In this document: positions 1 to 8,370 of the stretch, one piece after another
How positions within the stretch are numbered: position 1 is the first letter of the stretch
Layout of the letters: each line of letters begins with the position of its first letter
From: an uncultured Caryophanales bacterium
GTDB lineage: Bacteria; Bacillota_I; Bacilli_A; RFN20; CAG-826
Assembly: GCA_946409515.1 (NCBI GenBank)
Contig: CAMJWS010000001.1
Span: 127,557 to 191,556, forward strand
Length of the DNA: 64,000 nucleotides
Direction: 5' to 3'
The notes under the pieces: generated by a model
What the model saw: the letters and a program-made list of their open reading frames with translations, nothing else
Told to the model about the DNA's origin: nothing
Databases searched by the model: none
Made by a program: the position numbers and the translations under genes

Positions 1-690
1 TCTAAATAGATATAATTACCAAATAAGGTAATCTTTCCTTCGGAAAGTGTATCACTGATAACATAACTTGACATGGTTGGCATAAATGTCATTGTGCAAG
101 CTGAAACAATGCCAGGAACTGATTGAGGGACCACGCTCTTGAAAAATACTTGGACTGGATTAGCGCCTAAGTCAGCAGCGGCTTCAATTTGACTCTTATC
201 GAGTTTAAGCATTGTTGTATATAAAGGAAGAATAACAAATGGTAAATAGTTTTGAACCATACCAATTAATGTCGCTAAGTATGGCATGTTACCACCATTG
301 ATACCCATCCATGTTAATAAGTCACGAGTCGCACCTGTTCTAAGAACAAAGTTAATCCACATAGGAGCGACAAACAATGTAATTAAAACGGCATTCTTAT
401 TGACTTTTTTATCCGCAAGGAAATATGCAAGCGGATAACCAATTAGTAAGCATAGAAGTGTTGTTTGAAGGGCAACGAACACTGATGTAATCAAAACATT
501 AACTTTTGACCAGTTAGTGAAGAATCCCACGAAAGCACTAATACTTGGAAGACCATTATCGTCAGTGAACGCATAATAAACGATGATTAAGATTGGGACG
601 ATAATAAAGAGTACCAAGAATACTCCGTAAGGGATGCAGAGATGCTTACGTTTGAAAAGTTGGAAACGTGTGCCTCTATTCGATTTCATA
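1..690 (-). CDS. potB: spermidine/putrescine ABC transporter permease PotB-like (partial, 3' end outside window)
   Basis: This is the first membrane permease of a polyamine ABC importer. The 230 visible codons start at the ATG at 690 and run off the left edge. The protein opens with a basic stretch, then hydrophobic segments, and holds the cytoplasmic EAA-type loop (EAAADLGANPVQVFFKSVVP) that docks on the ATPase, followed by the typical PQSVPGI sequence. The start overlaps the last 15 bases of potA, so the two are translationally coupled. The order potA-potB fits the usual potABCD operon; potC and potD would lie left of the window. Confidence is high for the family; the polyamine substrate is inferred from family resemblance. 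Confidence 0.88.
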
Positions 691-2202
691 TTTTGAAATT
701 TCACCTTTCAAAGATAATTTAATATTTTGTGGTAAAACTTTAATAGAAACTTGGTCACCTTCATTCCAAGTATAGTCTGTAAGCGCGATGAAGTCTTCTT
801 CATCATCGGTTCTCACCATCACTTGATAGTGATCGCCTTTATAGATAATGCTCACGATGTCACCATTAGTGTCACCGTTATCATAACCGTCAATCATTTC
901 AACTTTATCTAAGGCGATTTCAGCAGTCACATCAGCATCGTTTAAATCGTATTTTTTGCCATCAGGACCAACTAAATAGCCATCTTCATTAACGGAAGAA
1001 CCCTTTAGAAGTTGAGTAATGTCACAAGCGAATGGATCTTCACCAATAACAACTTGGTTTTTGTTATTAATCCAGGCTTCACGGTAAACGTTGCTGGTTA
1101 ATTCTTTCTTCATGATTTGAATGTTTTCTGGATCAACTTCCACAGTCACTAAATCACCAACGTTACGGTCTTTTGTGTCTCTACATTCAACCTCGGCTTT
1201 GCCGACTTGAACTAAATATTCATAGTGAACACCTTTAAAGACTTTAGTTACAATCTTACCAGTAACTTTTTCTTTAGAAGGTTCCTTCACCACTTTTAAG
1301 ATGACGTCTTCTGGACGAACGACGACATCAACTTTTTCATTGGTTGGGAAATCATCGATACAATCAAAGACATGGTTAAGGAATCTAACTTTGAGTTTGC
1401 CCGCCATTGTGGCGTTATAAATATTAGATTCACCAATGAAGTCAGCAACGAATGCGTTAACTGGTTCATTGTATATGTCTAATGGACCACCAACTTGTTG
1501 AATTTGACCAGATTTCATAACAACGATTGTATCTGACATTGTTAAAGCTTCTTCTTGGTCATGGGTAACGTAAATAAATGTAATACCTAATTTCTTATGC
1601 ATTTCTTTTAATTCGATTTGCATATCTTTTCTCATCTTTAAGTCAAGAGCGCCTAAAGGTTCATCGAGAAGAAGAATTTCTGGTTCATTAACAATAGCAC
1701 GCGCGATAGCGACTCTTTGTTGTTGGCCACCAGATAAAGTAGAAATATCACGATCTTCAAATTCATCTAAGTCAACGATTTCAAGAGCGTGAGCAACTTT
1801 TTCGTCGATCTCTTTAGCAGTTAGATGACGATAGGCTGTAATTTTATTGCCTTTCTTGTCCTCTTTTTCATAAGGAATCTTTTTAAGCTTTAAGCCAAAA
1901 GCAACGTTATCATAAACATCTAAATGTGGAAACAATGCATAACGTTGGAAGACAGTGTTAATTGGTCTTTTGTGAGGAGGAATTTTTGTAATATCCTCAC
2001 CATTGAGCAAAATTTTACCGTCTGTTGGTGTTTCAAAACCAGCGATCATTCTGAGTGTTGTAGTCTTGCCACAACCAGAAGGTCCTAAGAATGTAACGAA
2101 CTCACCTTTTGTGATATCGAGATTAAAGTTATCGACTACTGTTGTGCCATCAAAAACTTTGTTGACACCTTGAAGCGAAATAATGATATTTTTTTTGTCC
2201 AT
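676..2202 (-). CDS. potA: polyamine ABC transporter ATP-binding protein PotA, with long C-terminal extension
   Basis: The ATPase subunit energises polyamine import at the inner face of the membrane. Walker A is GPSGCGKTT (residues 40-48), the signature is LSGGQQQR (156-163) and Walker B is LLLDEP (177-182). I chose the ATG at 2202, nine codons after the longest possible start, because AAGGCGGGGA lies just upstream. At 508 residues it is clearly longer than usual PotA proteins (about 350-380). A short insertion rich in Lys and Glu sits at about 108-128, before the signature. After a first TOBE-like region (about 265-370) there is a second region (about 415-508) with similar beta-rich character, ending in VLPQNIKLS. 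It may be a duplicated TOBE regulatory domain. Confidence 0.93.
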   Translation of the reverse strand: MDKKNIIISLQGVNKVFDGTTVVDNFNLDITKGEFVTFLGPSGCGKTTTLRMIAGFETPTDGKILLNGEDITKIPPHKRPINTVFQRYALFPHLDVYDNVAFGLKLKKIPYEKEDKKGNKITAYRHLTAKEIDEKVAHALEIVDLDEFEDRDISTLSGGQQQRVAIARAIVNEPEILLLDEPLGALDLKMRKDMQIELKEMHKKLGITFIYVTHDQEEALTMSDTIVVMKSGQIQQVGGPLDIYNEPVNAFVADFIGESNIYNATMAGKLKVRFLNHVFDCIDDFPTNEKVDVVVRPEDVILKVVKEPSKEKVTGKIVTKVFKGVHYEYLVQVGKAEVECRDTKDRNVGDLVTVEVDPENIQIMKKELTSNVYREAWINNKNQVVIGEDPFACDITQLLKGSSVNEDGYLVGPDGKKYDLNDADVTAEIALDKVEMIDGYDNGDTNGDIVSIIYKGDHYQVMVRTDDEEDFIALTDYTWNEGDQVSIKVLPQNIKLSLKGEISKYEIE

Positions 2203-2229
2203 AATTTCCCCGCCTTTTCTCCTTCGCAA

Positions 2230-2557
2230 TTTTTGATTAAAAAATCACGCAAAAAATATATATAAAATTGAACAAAAAAACAAACAATTTTTTTAAAAAT
2301 TTTTTTGAGGGGGGTTTTTGAAAACGTCATTTTTTAACTTTTGTTAGATTATATCTATACTTTTTGTATTTTGACTTTTTCAAAATTTTGTTAAGTTTTT
2401 CTAGCGATTTTTCACGCAATTTTTTGAGCAATTTTTTTGACGAGTTTTTTGAACGTTTTTTTTGCTCTTTTTTTAGGTCGATTTTTTGAGTGTTTTTTGA
2501 GGGTTAATTCTTGGGGTATTTTTGAACCTATTTTTTAAGCTTCTCTCACACATACGC
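2230..2557. repeat. intergenic region with regularly spaced T-tracts
   Basis: The space between the divergent potA and lipoprotein genes has no convincing gene. It holds runs of 5-8 T on the plus strand. Between 2408 and 2498 eight runs are centred near 2410, 2422, 2435, 2447, 2459, 2471, 2484 and 2495, so the spacing is about 12 bases, and most runs are followed by GA. A second pair lies at 2519-2523 and 2531-2536. T-tracts in near-helical phase are expected to bend DNA. A role in promoter architecture or nucleoid protein binding is inferred. Confidence 0.6.
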
Positions 2558-2586
2558 TTGCACGCATTATCTTCTTTTTTTATAAT
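2558..2586 (+). promoter_or_regulatory. strong sigma-A promoter for the thioredoxin-like lipoprotein
   Basis: TTGCAC (2558-2563), a 17-base spacer and a perfect TATAAT (2581-2586). Transcription should begin near 2592-2595, only a few bases before the ATG at 2598, and no Shine-Dalgarno site exists. The transcript is probably leaderless. Confidence 0.75.
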
Positions 2587-2597
2587 TTGTTTTAGTT

Positions 2598-3698
2598 ATG
2601 AAAAAATTATTGTTACTACCCCTACTTGTCTTACCATTACTTACCGGCTGTGATGGTAATAAAGTAGAAGAAAAGCATCGCCTTACCTTTGGCAGCAAAA
2701 TGCAAGAAGGTAATGAAGATGCGATTAAAGAATTGAGTAATTCTGAACTGTTAGTTAAGACTAGAGACGAAAAAGAAGTCTTCCTTTTAGCGGTCTATCA
2801 AGATCGATATAGTGAAGATTGTTTATGTTGGAAAACTTATAAAGAGGTTCTTAAGACCTATTGCTATAAATACCGTGGCTTAGTTTATCTATATAACGCT
2901 CATAATCAAGATGAGACTTTGTCACATCTTAAAATAGAAAAACTAAATACAAGCACGCCTTATCTATATATCTTTAATGGTGAAAAGTTAGTTAAAAAGT
3001 TTTCTCACGCCAACAACAAGCAAAGAAAGATTTTTGAAGATACAAGCGCAGAAGAGATGAGAACTCAAATAACCAAGTATGTAGATAATCCATCTCTTTA
3101 TTATGTGGACGAAGAAAACATCTCTAAAAGTGAACCACAAGTCGTCATGTTTATGCGCAGCGGTTGTAGCGATTGTAAATATGCTTTAGAAGAGGTAATA
3201 ATACCCTACATTAATTATGTTTATATTTATAGACCTATCTTCTTATTTGATATGCAAAAGTATTACGATTTATCTAAATATCCAGATGCTTCTGAAGAAG
3301 AAAAAGCCTATTATCAAAACCTAAAAAATAAATATGGGTTAAGTGAAGCGGAAGATAATCCGTTTGGTTACCAACAAGGCGTAGTTCCTACAATTCAATA
3401 TCGTGATTACAGCGGGGTTAAAGCGGCGGCGGTTTATTTCAACGATGTTATTGATAAAAGAGAAGACGGTAGCTATTACATCTCTGATTCATACTACTCA
3501 GAAGAAAGAAAAGAAATTCCAACAGAACCATATACCTTCCCTTATGTCTTAAAAGGCATGTCTTTAAAAGAAGGGGTTATTGAAAATAACGGCAAATATT
3601 ATTGGTCACAAGAGGCCGCTAATAAATACCATAAGGAGAATTTTGTAGCCTTCTTAAATGCTTTTAATCTTGGTTGGAATTGTTTACCTGAAAAGTAA
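2598..3698 (+). CDS. thioredoxin-like lipoprotein
   Basis: A secreted lipoprotein of 366 residues. The signal peptide ends in the lipobox LLTGC with the lipidated Cys at residue 18. A thioredoxin-type motif, SGCSDC (Cys190 and Cys193), follows a beta strand (QVVMFMR). An earlier CLC pair (Cys75, Cys77) sits where a first thioredoxin-like unit would have its active site (preceded by VFLLAVYQDRYSED), so the protein may be two thioredoxin folds in tandem. An extracytoplasmic thiol-disulfide role is inferred. The gene is alone on its strand and its last 15 bases overlap the end of the convergent hydrolase gene. Confidence 0.72.
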   Translation: MKKLLLLPLLVLPLLTGCDGNKVEEKHRLTFGSKMQEGNEDAIKELSNSELLVKTRDEKEVFLLAVYQDRYSEDCLCWKTYKEVLKTYCYKYRGLVYLYNAHNQDETLSHLKIEKLNTSTPYLYIFNGEKLVKKFSHANNKQRKIFEDTSAEEMRTQITKYVDNPSLYYVDEENISKSEPQVVMFMRSGCSDCKYALEEVIIPYINYVYIYRPIFLFDMQKYYDLSKYPDASEEEKAYYQNLKNKYGLSEAEDNPFGYQQGVVPTIQYRDYSGVKAAAVYFNDVIDKREDGSYYISDSYYSEERKEIPTEPYTFPYVLKGMSLKEGVIENNGKYYWSQEAANKYHKENFVAFLNAFNLGWNCLPEK

Positions 3699-4301
3699 GA
3701 CTCCTTGATAATCCTTATATTCATCTAAATCAAGTTCTTCATTATCTAAATATCGATAATTAGGGAAGAGCTTTTTAAATTCATCGATCATATTACCATC
3801 AGGATAACCACTATTGTGTTCCTTCATATAGTAATGCATTGGAATGAGAATTCTTGGCTTAATAACACTAGCGATTTCTTTTAATTCTTTTGGTCCAATA
3901 GTATAGAAGCCATTAATTGGGGCTAATAAAATATCACAGTTTTTAAACGGTTCTAAAGTCTTTTCATCTAATAAGCAGCCAGTGTCTCCAAGATGGACAA
4001 TTTTATAACCTTCAATGTCAAACATATGAATCTTGTTTAAACCACGTTTTGCACCACCACAATCATCATGTGGAACAGTAATGGAAACCGCTCCAACAGA
4101 GGCTGGATTATCCTTAATATTAACTAATTCGCGAGCGTTATGATCAGCATGTTCATGTGAACACACTACTGCATCAACTGGTTCAATATTTGGGAATTTT
4201 AAGTTTGGTACACTACCGTTTTGGTATGGATCAATTACTAACGAGTAATCATTTCCCTTAAGTAAAAAGGAAGCGTGTCCTAAATATACAATTTTGCTCA
4301 T
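3684..4301 (-). CDS. metallo-beta-lactamase fold hydrolase, UlaG-like
   Basis: A cytoplasmic metal-dependent hydrolase of 205 residues. The metal-binding motif HEHADH is at residues 49-54, followed by GDT (about 106) and a C-terminal MHYY, in the order of the UlaG/L-ascorbate-6-phosphate lactonase-like branch. The N-terminal pattern IVYLGHASFLLKG is typical of this branch. The substrate cannot be told from sequence. The gene has its own AAGGAG-like site and converges on the lipoprotein gene with a 15-base overlap. Confidence 0.82.
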   Translation of the reverse strand: MSKIVYLGHASFLLKGNDYSLVIDPYQNGSVPNLKFPNIEPVDAVVCSHEHADHNARELVNIKDNPASVGAVSITVPHDDCGGAKRGLNKIHMFDIEGYKIVHLGDTGCLLDEKTLEPFKNCDILLAPINGFYTIGPKELKEIASVIKPRILIPMHYYMKEHNSGYPDGNMIDEFKKLFPNYRYLDNEELDLDEYKDYQGVLLFR

Positions 4302-4368
4302 AACTAACTCCTTAATTTTTCACCATTATTCTAACGTATTTTCTAGAAAAAAGGCATACGTAGATACA

Positions 4369-4397
4369 TTGCATTTTAAATAAAAATGGATTACCAT
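4369..4397 (+). promoter_or_regulatory. putative promoter for mscL
   Basis: TTGCAT (4369-4374), a 17-base spacer and TACCAT (4392-4397), followed by the Shine-Dalgarno AAAGGAA before the ATG at 4430. The -10 box is imperfect. Confidence 0.4.
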
Positions 4398-4429
4398 AAA
4401 ATTAACTTGAAAGGAATTTCAAACATAAT

Positions 4430-5080
4430 ATGGCAAAAAAAGCAAAAAAGGGTCCAGGTTTGTGGGCCGAATTTAAGGAATTCATCAATCGTGGCAACGC
4501 CTTCATGTTAGCAGTTGGTGTTGTTATTGGTGGCGCATTTGGTGCTATCGTTAATGCATTTGTTAACATGTTAATGTCTTTAGCGACATGGCCAGTCCCA
4601 GGTGGCTTAGCAGGCTTAGTTACTGTTTTACCAGCCTTGACAGAAGGTCAAAAAGGTTTAGCCGGTGTTGGTCAATCCTTCGCCGCTGCTGACTACAACG
4701 CCGTCGCTAAATCAATCGGTGATGCCGCTGGTGCGACAGACCCATTAGTGTATGGTGCTACAGTTCTTAATGGTAACTACACAAAATATGGCACAAGCTT
4801 CTATTTCAATGGTTCCGCTATCATTAACTGGGGTGCATTAATCAACGCTTTTATCTCCTTCATTATCATTGCTATCGTCTTATTCATTATCGTCAAGGTT
4901 ATGAATGTTGCCGCTAGAAAGAGAGAAGAGCTCAAAGCCAAAGCTCAAGAAGCTTACTACGAAAAGCATCCAGAAGAAAGACCAGTTCCACCAGAACCAG
5001 GCAAACCAGAACCAACAGAAATCGATTATCTCAAACGTATTGCTGACGCTTTAGAATCAAAGAAAGCTAAGAAAGAATAA
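4430..5080 (+). CDS. mscL: large-conductance mechanosensitive channel MscL, enlarged extracellular loop
   Basis: MscL opens under membrane tension and releases solutes in hypo-osmotic shock. The N-terminal helix and first membrane segment are canonical (EFINRGNAFMLAVGVVIGGA, about residues 16-35; TM1 about 22-48). The second segment is about 133-160, followed by a charged tail whose motif EIDYLKRIADAL is the usual cytoplasmic bundle. At 216 residues the protein is much longer than the usual 130-150. Almost all of the extra length lies between the two membrane segments, giving a loop of about 85 residues. The tail also has an insert rich in Pro and Glu. Confidence 0.93.
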   Translation: MAKKAKKGPGLWAEFKEFINRGNAFMLAVGVVIGGAFGAIVNAFVNMLMSLATWPVPGGLAGLVTVLPALTEGQKGLAGVGQSFAAADYNAVAKSIGDAAGATDPLVYGATVLNGNYTKYGTSFYFNGSAIINWGALINAFISFIIIAIVLFIIVKVMNVAARKREELKAKAQEAYYEKHPEERPVPPEPGKPEPTEIDYLKRIADALESKKAKKE

Positions 5081-5099
5081 TTGATTTTAAATAAAATTT

Positions 5100-5129
5100 A
5101 AAAGGAGCGAATTAATCGCTCCTTTTTAT
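5100..5129. terminator. bidirectional terminator between mscL and fba
   Basis: AAAGGAGCG and CGCTCCTTT form a nine-pair stem with a seven-base loop. It is followed by T-rich sequence on the plus strand and by A/T-rich sequence on the other, so it can serve both convergent genes. Confidence 0.85.
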
Positions 5130-5146
5130 TTGGTTTGTTATCTAGA

Positions 5147-6121
5147 TTAGATCTTGTCGTTTGAGCCTAACACATCAACGATTTTGTGTTTGACTAATTG
5201 TTTGACATAAGCACGACCATCACCGACATATTGACGTGGGTCAAAGTGATCTGGATGAGCTCTCATGTGTTCTCTAATACCAGCGGTCATCGCTAAGCGG
5301 AGGTCACTGTCGATATTGATCTTACAGACAGCTAATCTAGCAGCTTGTCTTAATTGAGCTTCTGGAACACCAACTGCGTCTTTTAAGGCACCACCGTTAT
5401 CGTTAATGATTTTAACGAATTCTTGGTTAACGGAGGAGGAACCATGTAAGACGATTGGGAAACCTGGTAAACGTTTGCTCACTTCTTCTAAGATATCGAA
5501 TCTTAATGGAGGTGGTAATAAGATACCTGTTTCTGGATCTCTTGTGCATTGTTCTGGTTTGAACTTGTAAGCACCATGAGATGTACCGATAGCAATAGCT
5601 AAGGAGTCACAACCAGTTCTACGAACGAATTCTTCGACGTCTTCTGGTCTGGTGTAGGATTCTGCACCGTGTTCAACTTTAACTTCATCTTCGATACCTG
5701 CTAATGTACCTAATTCAGCTTCAACTGTAACATATGGCACATGAGCGTGAGCGTATTCACAAACTTTCTTTGTGATAGCGATGTTTTCTTCGAATGGTTT
5801 GCTGGAGCAGTCAATCATGACTGATGTGAAACCACCATCGATACAATCTTTACAAATTTCAAAATCTGCGCCGTGGTCTAAGTGAAGAACGATTGGTAAG
5901 TTGGTGTCTTCGACAGCAGCTTCAACCATTTTCTTTAAATAGACAGGTTTAGCATATTTTCTTGCCCCAGCGGAGACTTGGAGAATAACTGGTGAATTGC
6001 ATTCTTTAGCAGCTTCTGTAATCGCTTGAACGATTTCCATGTTGTTGCAGTTGAAAGCACCAATTGCGTAACCGCCGTTATAGGCTTTTTCAAACATTTC
6101 TTTGGAGTTAACTAATGGCAT
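5147..6121 (-). CDS. fba: class II fructose-bisphosphate aldolase
   Basis: The glycolytic enzyme cleaves fructose-1,6-bisphosphate to dihydroxyacetone phosphate and glyceraldehyde-3-phosphate using a zinc ion. The 324-residue protein is full length. Visible signatures are GAFNCNNMEIVQAI near the N-terminus, the LHLDHGADFE zinc/catalytic segment, the EAELGTLAG stretch and the VLHGSSSV zinc-binding segment near the C-terminal third. GGAAGGAAA precedes the ATG. The gene is monocistronic between its promoter and the terminator shared with mscL. Confidence 0.96.
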   Translation of the reverse strand: MPLVNSKEMFEKAYNGGYAIGAFNCNNMEIVQAITEAAKECNSPVILQVSAGARKYAKPVYLKKMVEAAVEDTNLPIVLHLDHGADFEICKDCIDGGFTSVMIDCSSKPFEENIAITKKVCEYAHAHVPYVTVEAELGTLAGIEDEVKVEHGAESYTRPEDVEEFVRRTGCDSLAIAIGTSHGAYKFKPEQCTRDPETGILLPPPLRFDILEEVSKRLPGFPIVLHGSSSVNQEFVKIINDNGGALKDAVGVPEAQLRQAARLAVCKINIDSDLRLAMTAGIREHMRAHPDHFDPRQYVGDGRAYVKQLVKHKIVDVLGSNDKI

Positions 6122-6144
6122 ATAATTTCCTTCTTTCCGGGAAT

Positions 6145-6173
6145 ATTATACACCACACTATTATTTACACAAA
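6145..6173 (-). promoter_or_regulatory. promoter for fba
   Basis: Read on the minus strand: TTTGTG (6173-6168), 17 bases, TATAAT (6150-6145), followed by GGAAGGAAA and the fba ATG. Confidence 0.6.
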
Positions 6174-6245
6174 TAATACGTTAATATTTTTTACTAAAAG
6201 TTAGTTAAGACTAACGTTTATCTAATCGGTAAAGCTTGGCGTATA

Positions 6246-6273
6246 TTGAATTATTTAGGGAGTTTGATATAAT
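6246..6273 (+). promoter_or_regulatory. promoter for candidate antisense RNA
   Basis: TTGAAT (6246-6251), 16-base spacer, perfect TATAAT (6268-6273). It points into the 3' region of the small toxin-like gene on the other strand. Confidence 0.7.
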
Positions 6274-6278
6274 AGAAC

Positions 6279-6334
6279 CGAAGAACGAATCCTCCTGACA
6301 CTTATCGGTTAATTAGTCAAAAGGGTTCTTTTTT
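6279..6334 (+). ncRNA. candidate type I antitoxin RNA
   Basis: A short transcript is predicted from the promoter at 6246-6273. AAGAAC (6281-6286) pairs with GTTCTT (6325-6330) and TGAC (6296-6299) with GTCA (6316-6319), and the stem ends in a T-run to 6334, so it should terminate there. Its loop carries CCTCCTgaCACTTA (6291-6304). This closely repeats CCTCCTttCACTTTA (6426-6440), the complement of the ribosome-binding site of the small hydrophobic gene on the other strand. The RNA could therefore cover that site in trans. It is also antisense to the 3' part of that mRNA. The call is an inference from layout. Confidence 0.5.
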
Positions 6335-6416
6335 ATACCAGTTTTAATAAGAGGCACAAAAATAAGCAAATTACAATTAGGGCCAAAGCTAGTTTAAGCT
6401 CCTTTAACTGTTTCAT
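6333..6416 (-). CDS. 27-residue hydrophobic peptide, candidate type I toxin
   Basis: The peptide MKQLKELKLALALIVICLFL... is 27 residues: a short charged start and one membrane helix of about 18 hydrophobic residues ending in a Lys. The start is supported by a near-perfect site, AAAGGAGGTGATC, 5 bases upstream. The leader also holds ACCTCC (minus strand, 6450-6445), which can pair with GGAGGT of this site and hide it. Size, hydrophobicity, hidden ribosome site and convergent antisense RNA match type I toxins such as TxpA or Fst in layout. I do not recognise the sequence itself as a named family. Confidence 0.5.
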   Translation of the reverse strand: MKQLKELKLALALIVICLFLCLLLKLV

Positions 6417-6495
6417 TGCAGATCACCTCCTTTCACTTTAGACAGGAGGTATTCGTTCCGAGTTTTAATGTCTTGTCTTTGACAAAAATAGGAAA

Positions 6496-6524
6496 CAAAA
6501 AAGGGATAGAAACATCCTTATCCC
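6496..6524 (-). terminator. terminator-like hairpin after the surE operon
   Basis: Read on the minus strand: GGGATA (6524-6519), ten-base loop, TATCCC (6508-6503), then six T. It fits as the terminator of the surE unit. An outer pair AGGAAA/TTTCCT encloses it, so it may instead be part of a structured toxin mRNA leader. Confidence 0.65.
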
Positions 6525-6543
6525 TAATCCATTTCCTGTATAT

Positions 6544-6552
6544 ATTATAACA
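6544..6552 (-). promoter_or_regulatory. extended -10 promoter upstream of the toxin-like gene
   Basis: Minus strand TGT-TATAAT (6552-6544), an extended -10 without a good -35. It lies just after the end of the 6576-7628 gene and could start the toxin mRNA, although the hairpin at 6496-6524 would then be in its leader. Confidence 0.4.
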
Positions 6553-6575
6553 CTTTTATATTAAATATAAAAGAT

Positions 6576-7628
6576 TTATTTGATTAATACTGAGTTTTTT
6601 ACTCCTTGAATATTTAGTAAAGCATCTAGTTCATAACTATTATGGAGTGTATAGTTTTCTAGATTCTTTTTAATAGTTAATTGAATTTCATCATAATCAC
6701 TTTCGTTCTTATAATATTCATCTTTAATAACACCAATGATTAATAATCTTAGGTAAGCAATTAATGAATTTTCAATCCAATAATGACGTTTTGTATAAGT
6801 GAACTTATCAAATCTTTCTAATAGCTTAATATACATTGGTAAACCATCACTGACATCATGCCATAAGTCAGAGAAGATAAAATCATAATCTCTATCATTA
6901 ACTAAATTGATGAACGCTAAAGCGTTAGCTTTAATGATGTGGATCTTTTCTTTATATGGGAATAAAGGAAGTAGATGCTTTTGAAATAACTTAATGAGTT
7001 CTAAATCCATTTCAACAATATAGACTTCTTCGACTTCTTCTTTTAGATGAACCATATAAGCGAAATAGCCAAGTCCTAAACCTAGTGTTAAGACTTTTCC
7101 TTTAGCGACTTGTATAGGCATTTCCATTGTTCTAATTTCATGAGGATTAAGGCTCATCCACTCCTGGTCATATAACGAAATTGTGGGATAATCATAATCA
7201 TTGGTAAAATAGCCAAAAGACATCTTTAATATTGAGTTACTTCCATAATGATATTGTTCGTCATATGGAAATAAGGTAAAAGCTTTCATTGTCTTATGAG
7301 ATAACTTCCAGCCATCTTGTTCAAAGTTGATGTTTTTAAGCGCTTGATAATATGGATTATTGACGAAAGTATCTAACATCACCTCTTGAGTATCCCAAAG
7401 AAGATTCTTATTGATGAAAGATGAATCTGTTTTATTACTTTCTAATGCTTGTTTAATGAATTCTTGTTTTGTTTCAAAACTATTTTTATTAACAAAAAGA
7501 CCACTATTGAGGTGTGGTGCTTGCCAAATTAAGTCGCGGACGTATATCAAATAATCAATATTCTTCTCGTGTTGTTCAAATAAGGCGAGAAGCTTTTTAT
7601 TTTCGGTTTCGTTTAATTCAAAACGCAT
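6576..7628 (-). CDS. spermidine synthase-like / SAM-dependent methyltransferase-fold protein
   Basis: A 350-residue soluble protein. The middle has a Rossmann methyltransferase core: GKVLTLGLGLGYFAY (a glycine-rich nucleotide loop at about 180-194), then VYIVEMDLELI (acidic residue after the second strand), then YDFIFSDLWHDVSDG where spermidine synthases carry the catalytic Asp region. The N-terminal 150 residues are not recognised. The gene starts 2 bases after surE and ends at a terminator. Substrate is unknown; putrescine aminopropyl transfer is possible given the nearby polyamine transporter but is not shown. Confidence 0.6.
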   Translation of the reverse strand: MRFELNETENKKLLALFEQHEKNIDYLIYVRDLIWQAPHLNSGLFVNKNSFETKQEFIKQALESNKTDSSFINKNLLWDTQEVMLDTFVNNPYYQALKNINFEQDGWKLSHKTMKAFTLFPYDEQYHYGSNSILKMSFGYFTNDYDYPTISLYDQEWMSLNPHEIRTMEMPIQVAKGKVLTLGLGLGYFAYMVHLKEEVEEVYIVEMDLELIKLFQKHLLPLFPYKEKIHIIKANALAFINLVNDRDYDFIFSDLWHDVSDGLPMYIKLLERFDKFTYTKRHYWIENSLIAYLRLLIIGVIKDEYYKNESDYDEIQLTIKKNLENYTLHNSYELDALLNIQGVKNSVLIK

Positions 7629-7630
7629 TA

Positions 7631-8344
7631 TTAATCTTGTACCTTCTTTTTAAGTTCTTCGTATTGATCTTCATCAAATGGAATACGAGAAATAGGTGTA
7701 ATAACAACATAGCCTTCTTTCACTAATCTACAATCAGCATCTTCAGGCATTTCTAAATATTCTTGTGTATCTCTTAAAGCGTAATATAAGTCTTCATTTT
7801 GATCAAAATAATAACGGTCTTTACGATAGAAGAGTCTGCCTAAAGCAATACCTTTATATTCTCCTCTTGGTAAGTTAACATTTAATACATATCTCTTATC
7901 TAGTAGGTTATACTTCATAATGTATTCCCAGATTTCATCAAAGTGTTCAATTAAACATGTGAAATCATCAAAAGGCGCACTGAAAGCGACGGTCTTTTTA
8001 CGGAAAGTAGCCGCGCCTAAGCATGCTCCAATTGTGCCACTTAAAATGACATCATAAGATAAGTTTGGACCATTATTACAACCAGAGACAACGACATCAC
8101 AGTCAATGTTAAGTCCTGCTAAAGCAAGAGATGTACAGTCTGTAGGAGTGCCATGCACTGCATAGGTATGTTCATTGATTCTATCGACTTTAAGCCAATC
8201 TCCTAAGGTAATTGACGCACTCTTCGCGGACATATGTTCAAAAGGAGCGACAATCGTCACTTCACCATATTTTAAGAGTTTATCTTTAAGGAGAAGTATC
8301 CCTTGAGCGTTATAGCCGTCATCATTAGTTAATAAGAATTTCAT
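7631..8344 (-). CDS. surE: 5'/3'-nucleotidase SurE
   Basis: SurE removes phosphate from nucleoside monophosphates using a divalent metal. The N-terminal LLTNDDGYNAQGI carries the metal-binding Asp pair (residues 8-9), and SGCNNGPNL supplies the conserved Asn-rich metal loop. GTPTDCTSLAL and LSGTIGACLGA follow the family order. Length (237) is slightly below the usual 245-260. It is the first gene of a two-gene unit with the spermidine synthase-like protein. Confidence 0.93.
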   Translation of the reverse strand: MKFLLTNDDGYNAQGILLLKDKLLKYGEVTIVAPFEHMSAKSASITLGDWLKVDRINEHTYAVHGTPTDCTSLALAGLNIDCDVVVSGCNNGPNLSYDVILSGTIGACLGAATFRKKTVAFSAPFDDFTCLIEHFDEIWEYIMKYNLLDKRYVLNVNLPRGEYKGIALGRLFYRKDRYYFDQNEDLYYALRDTQEYLEMPEDADCRLVKEGYVVITPISRIPFDEDQYEELKKKVQD

Positions 8345-8370
8345 ACCTCATTATTTTGTAATATTTCTTT

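Noticed and set aside
2136-2330. Small reading frame of 64 residues upstream of potA
   Set aside because: It overlaps the potA start on the same strand and consists mainly of translated T/A tracts; it has no family features.
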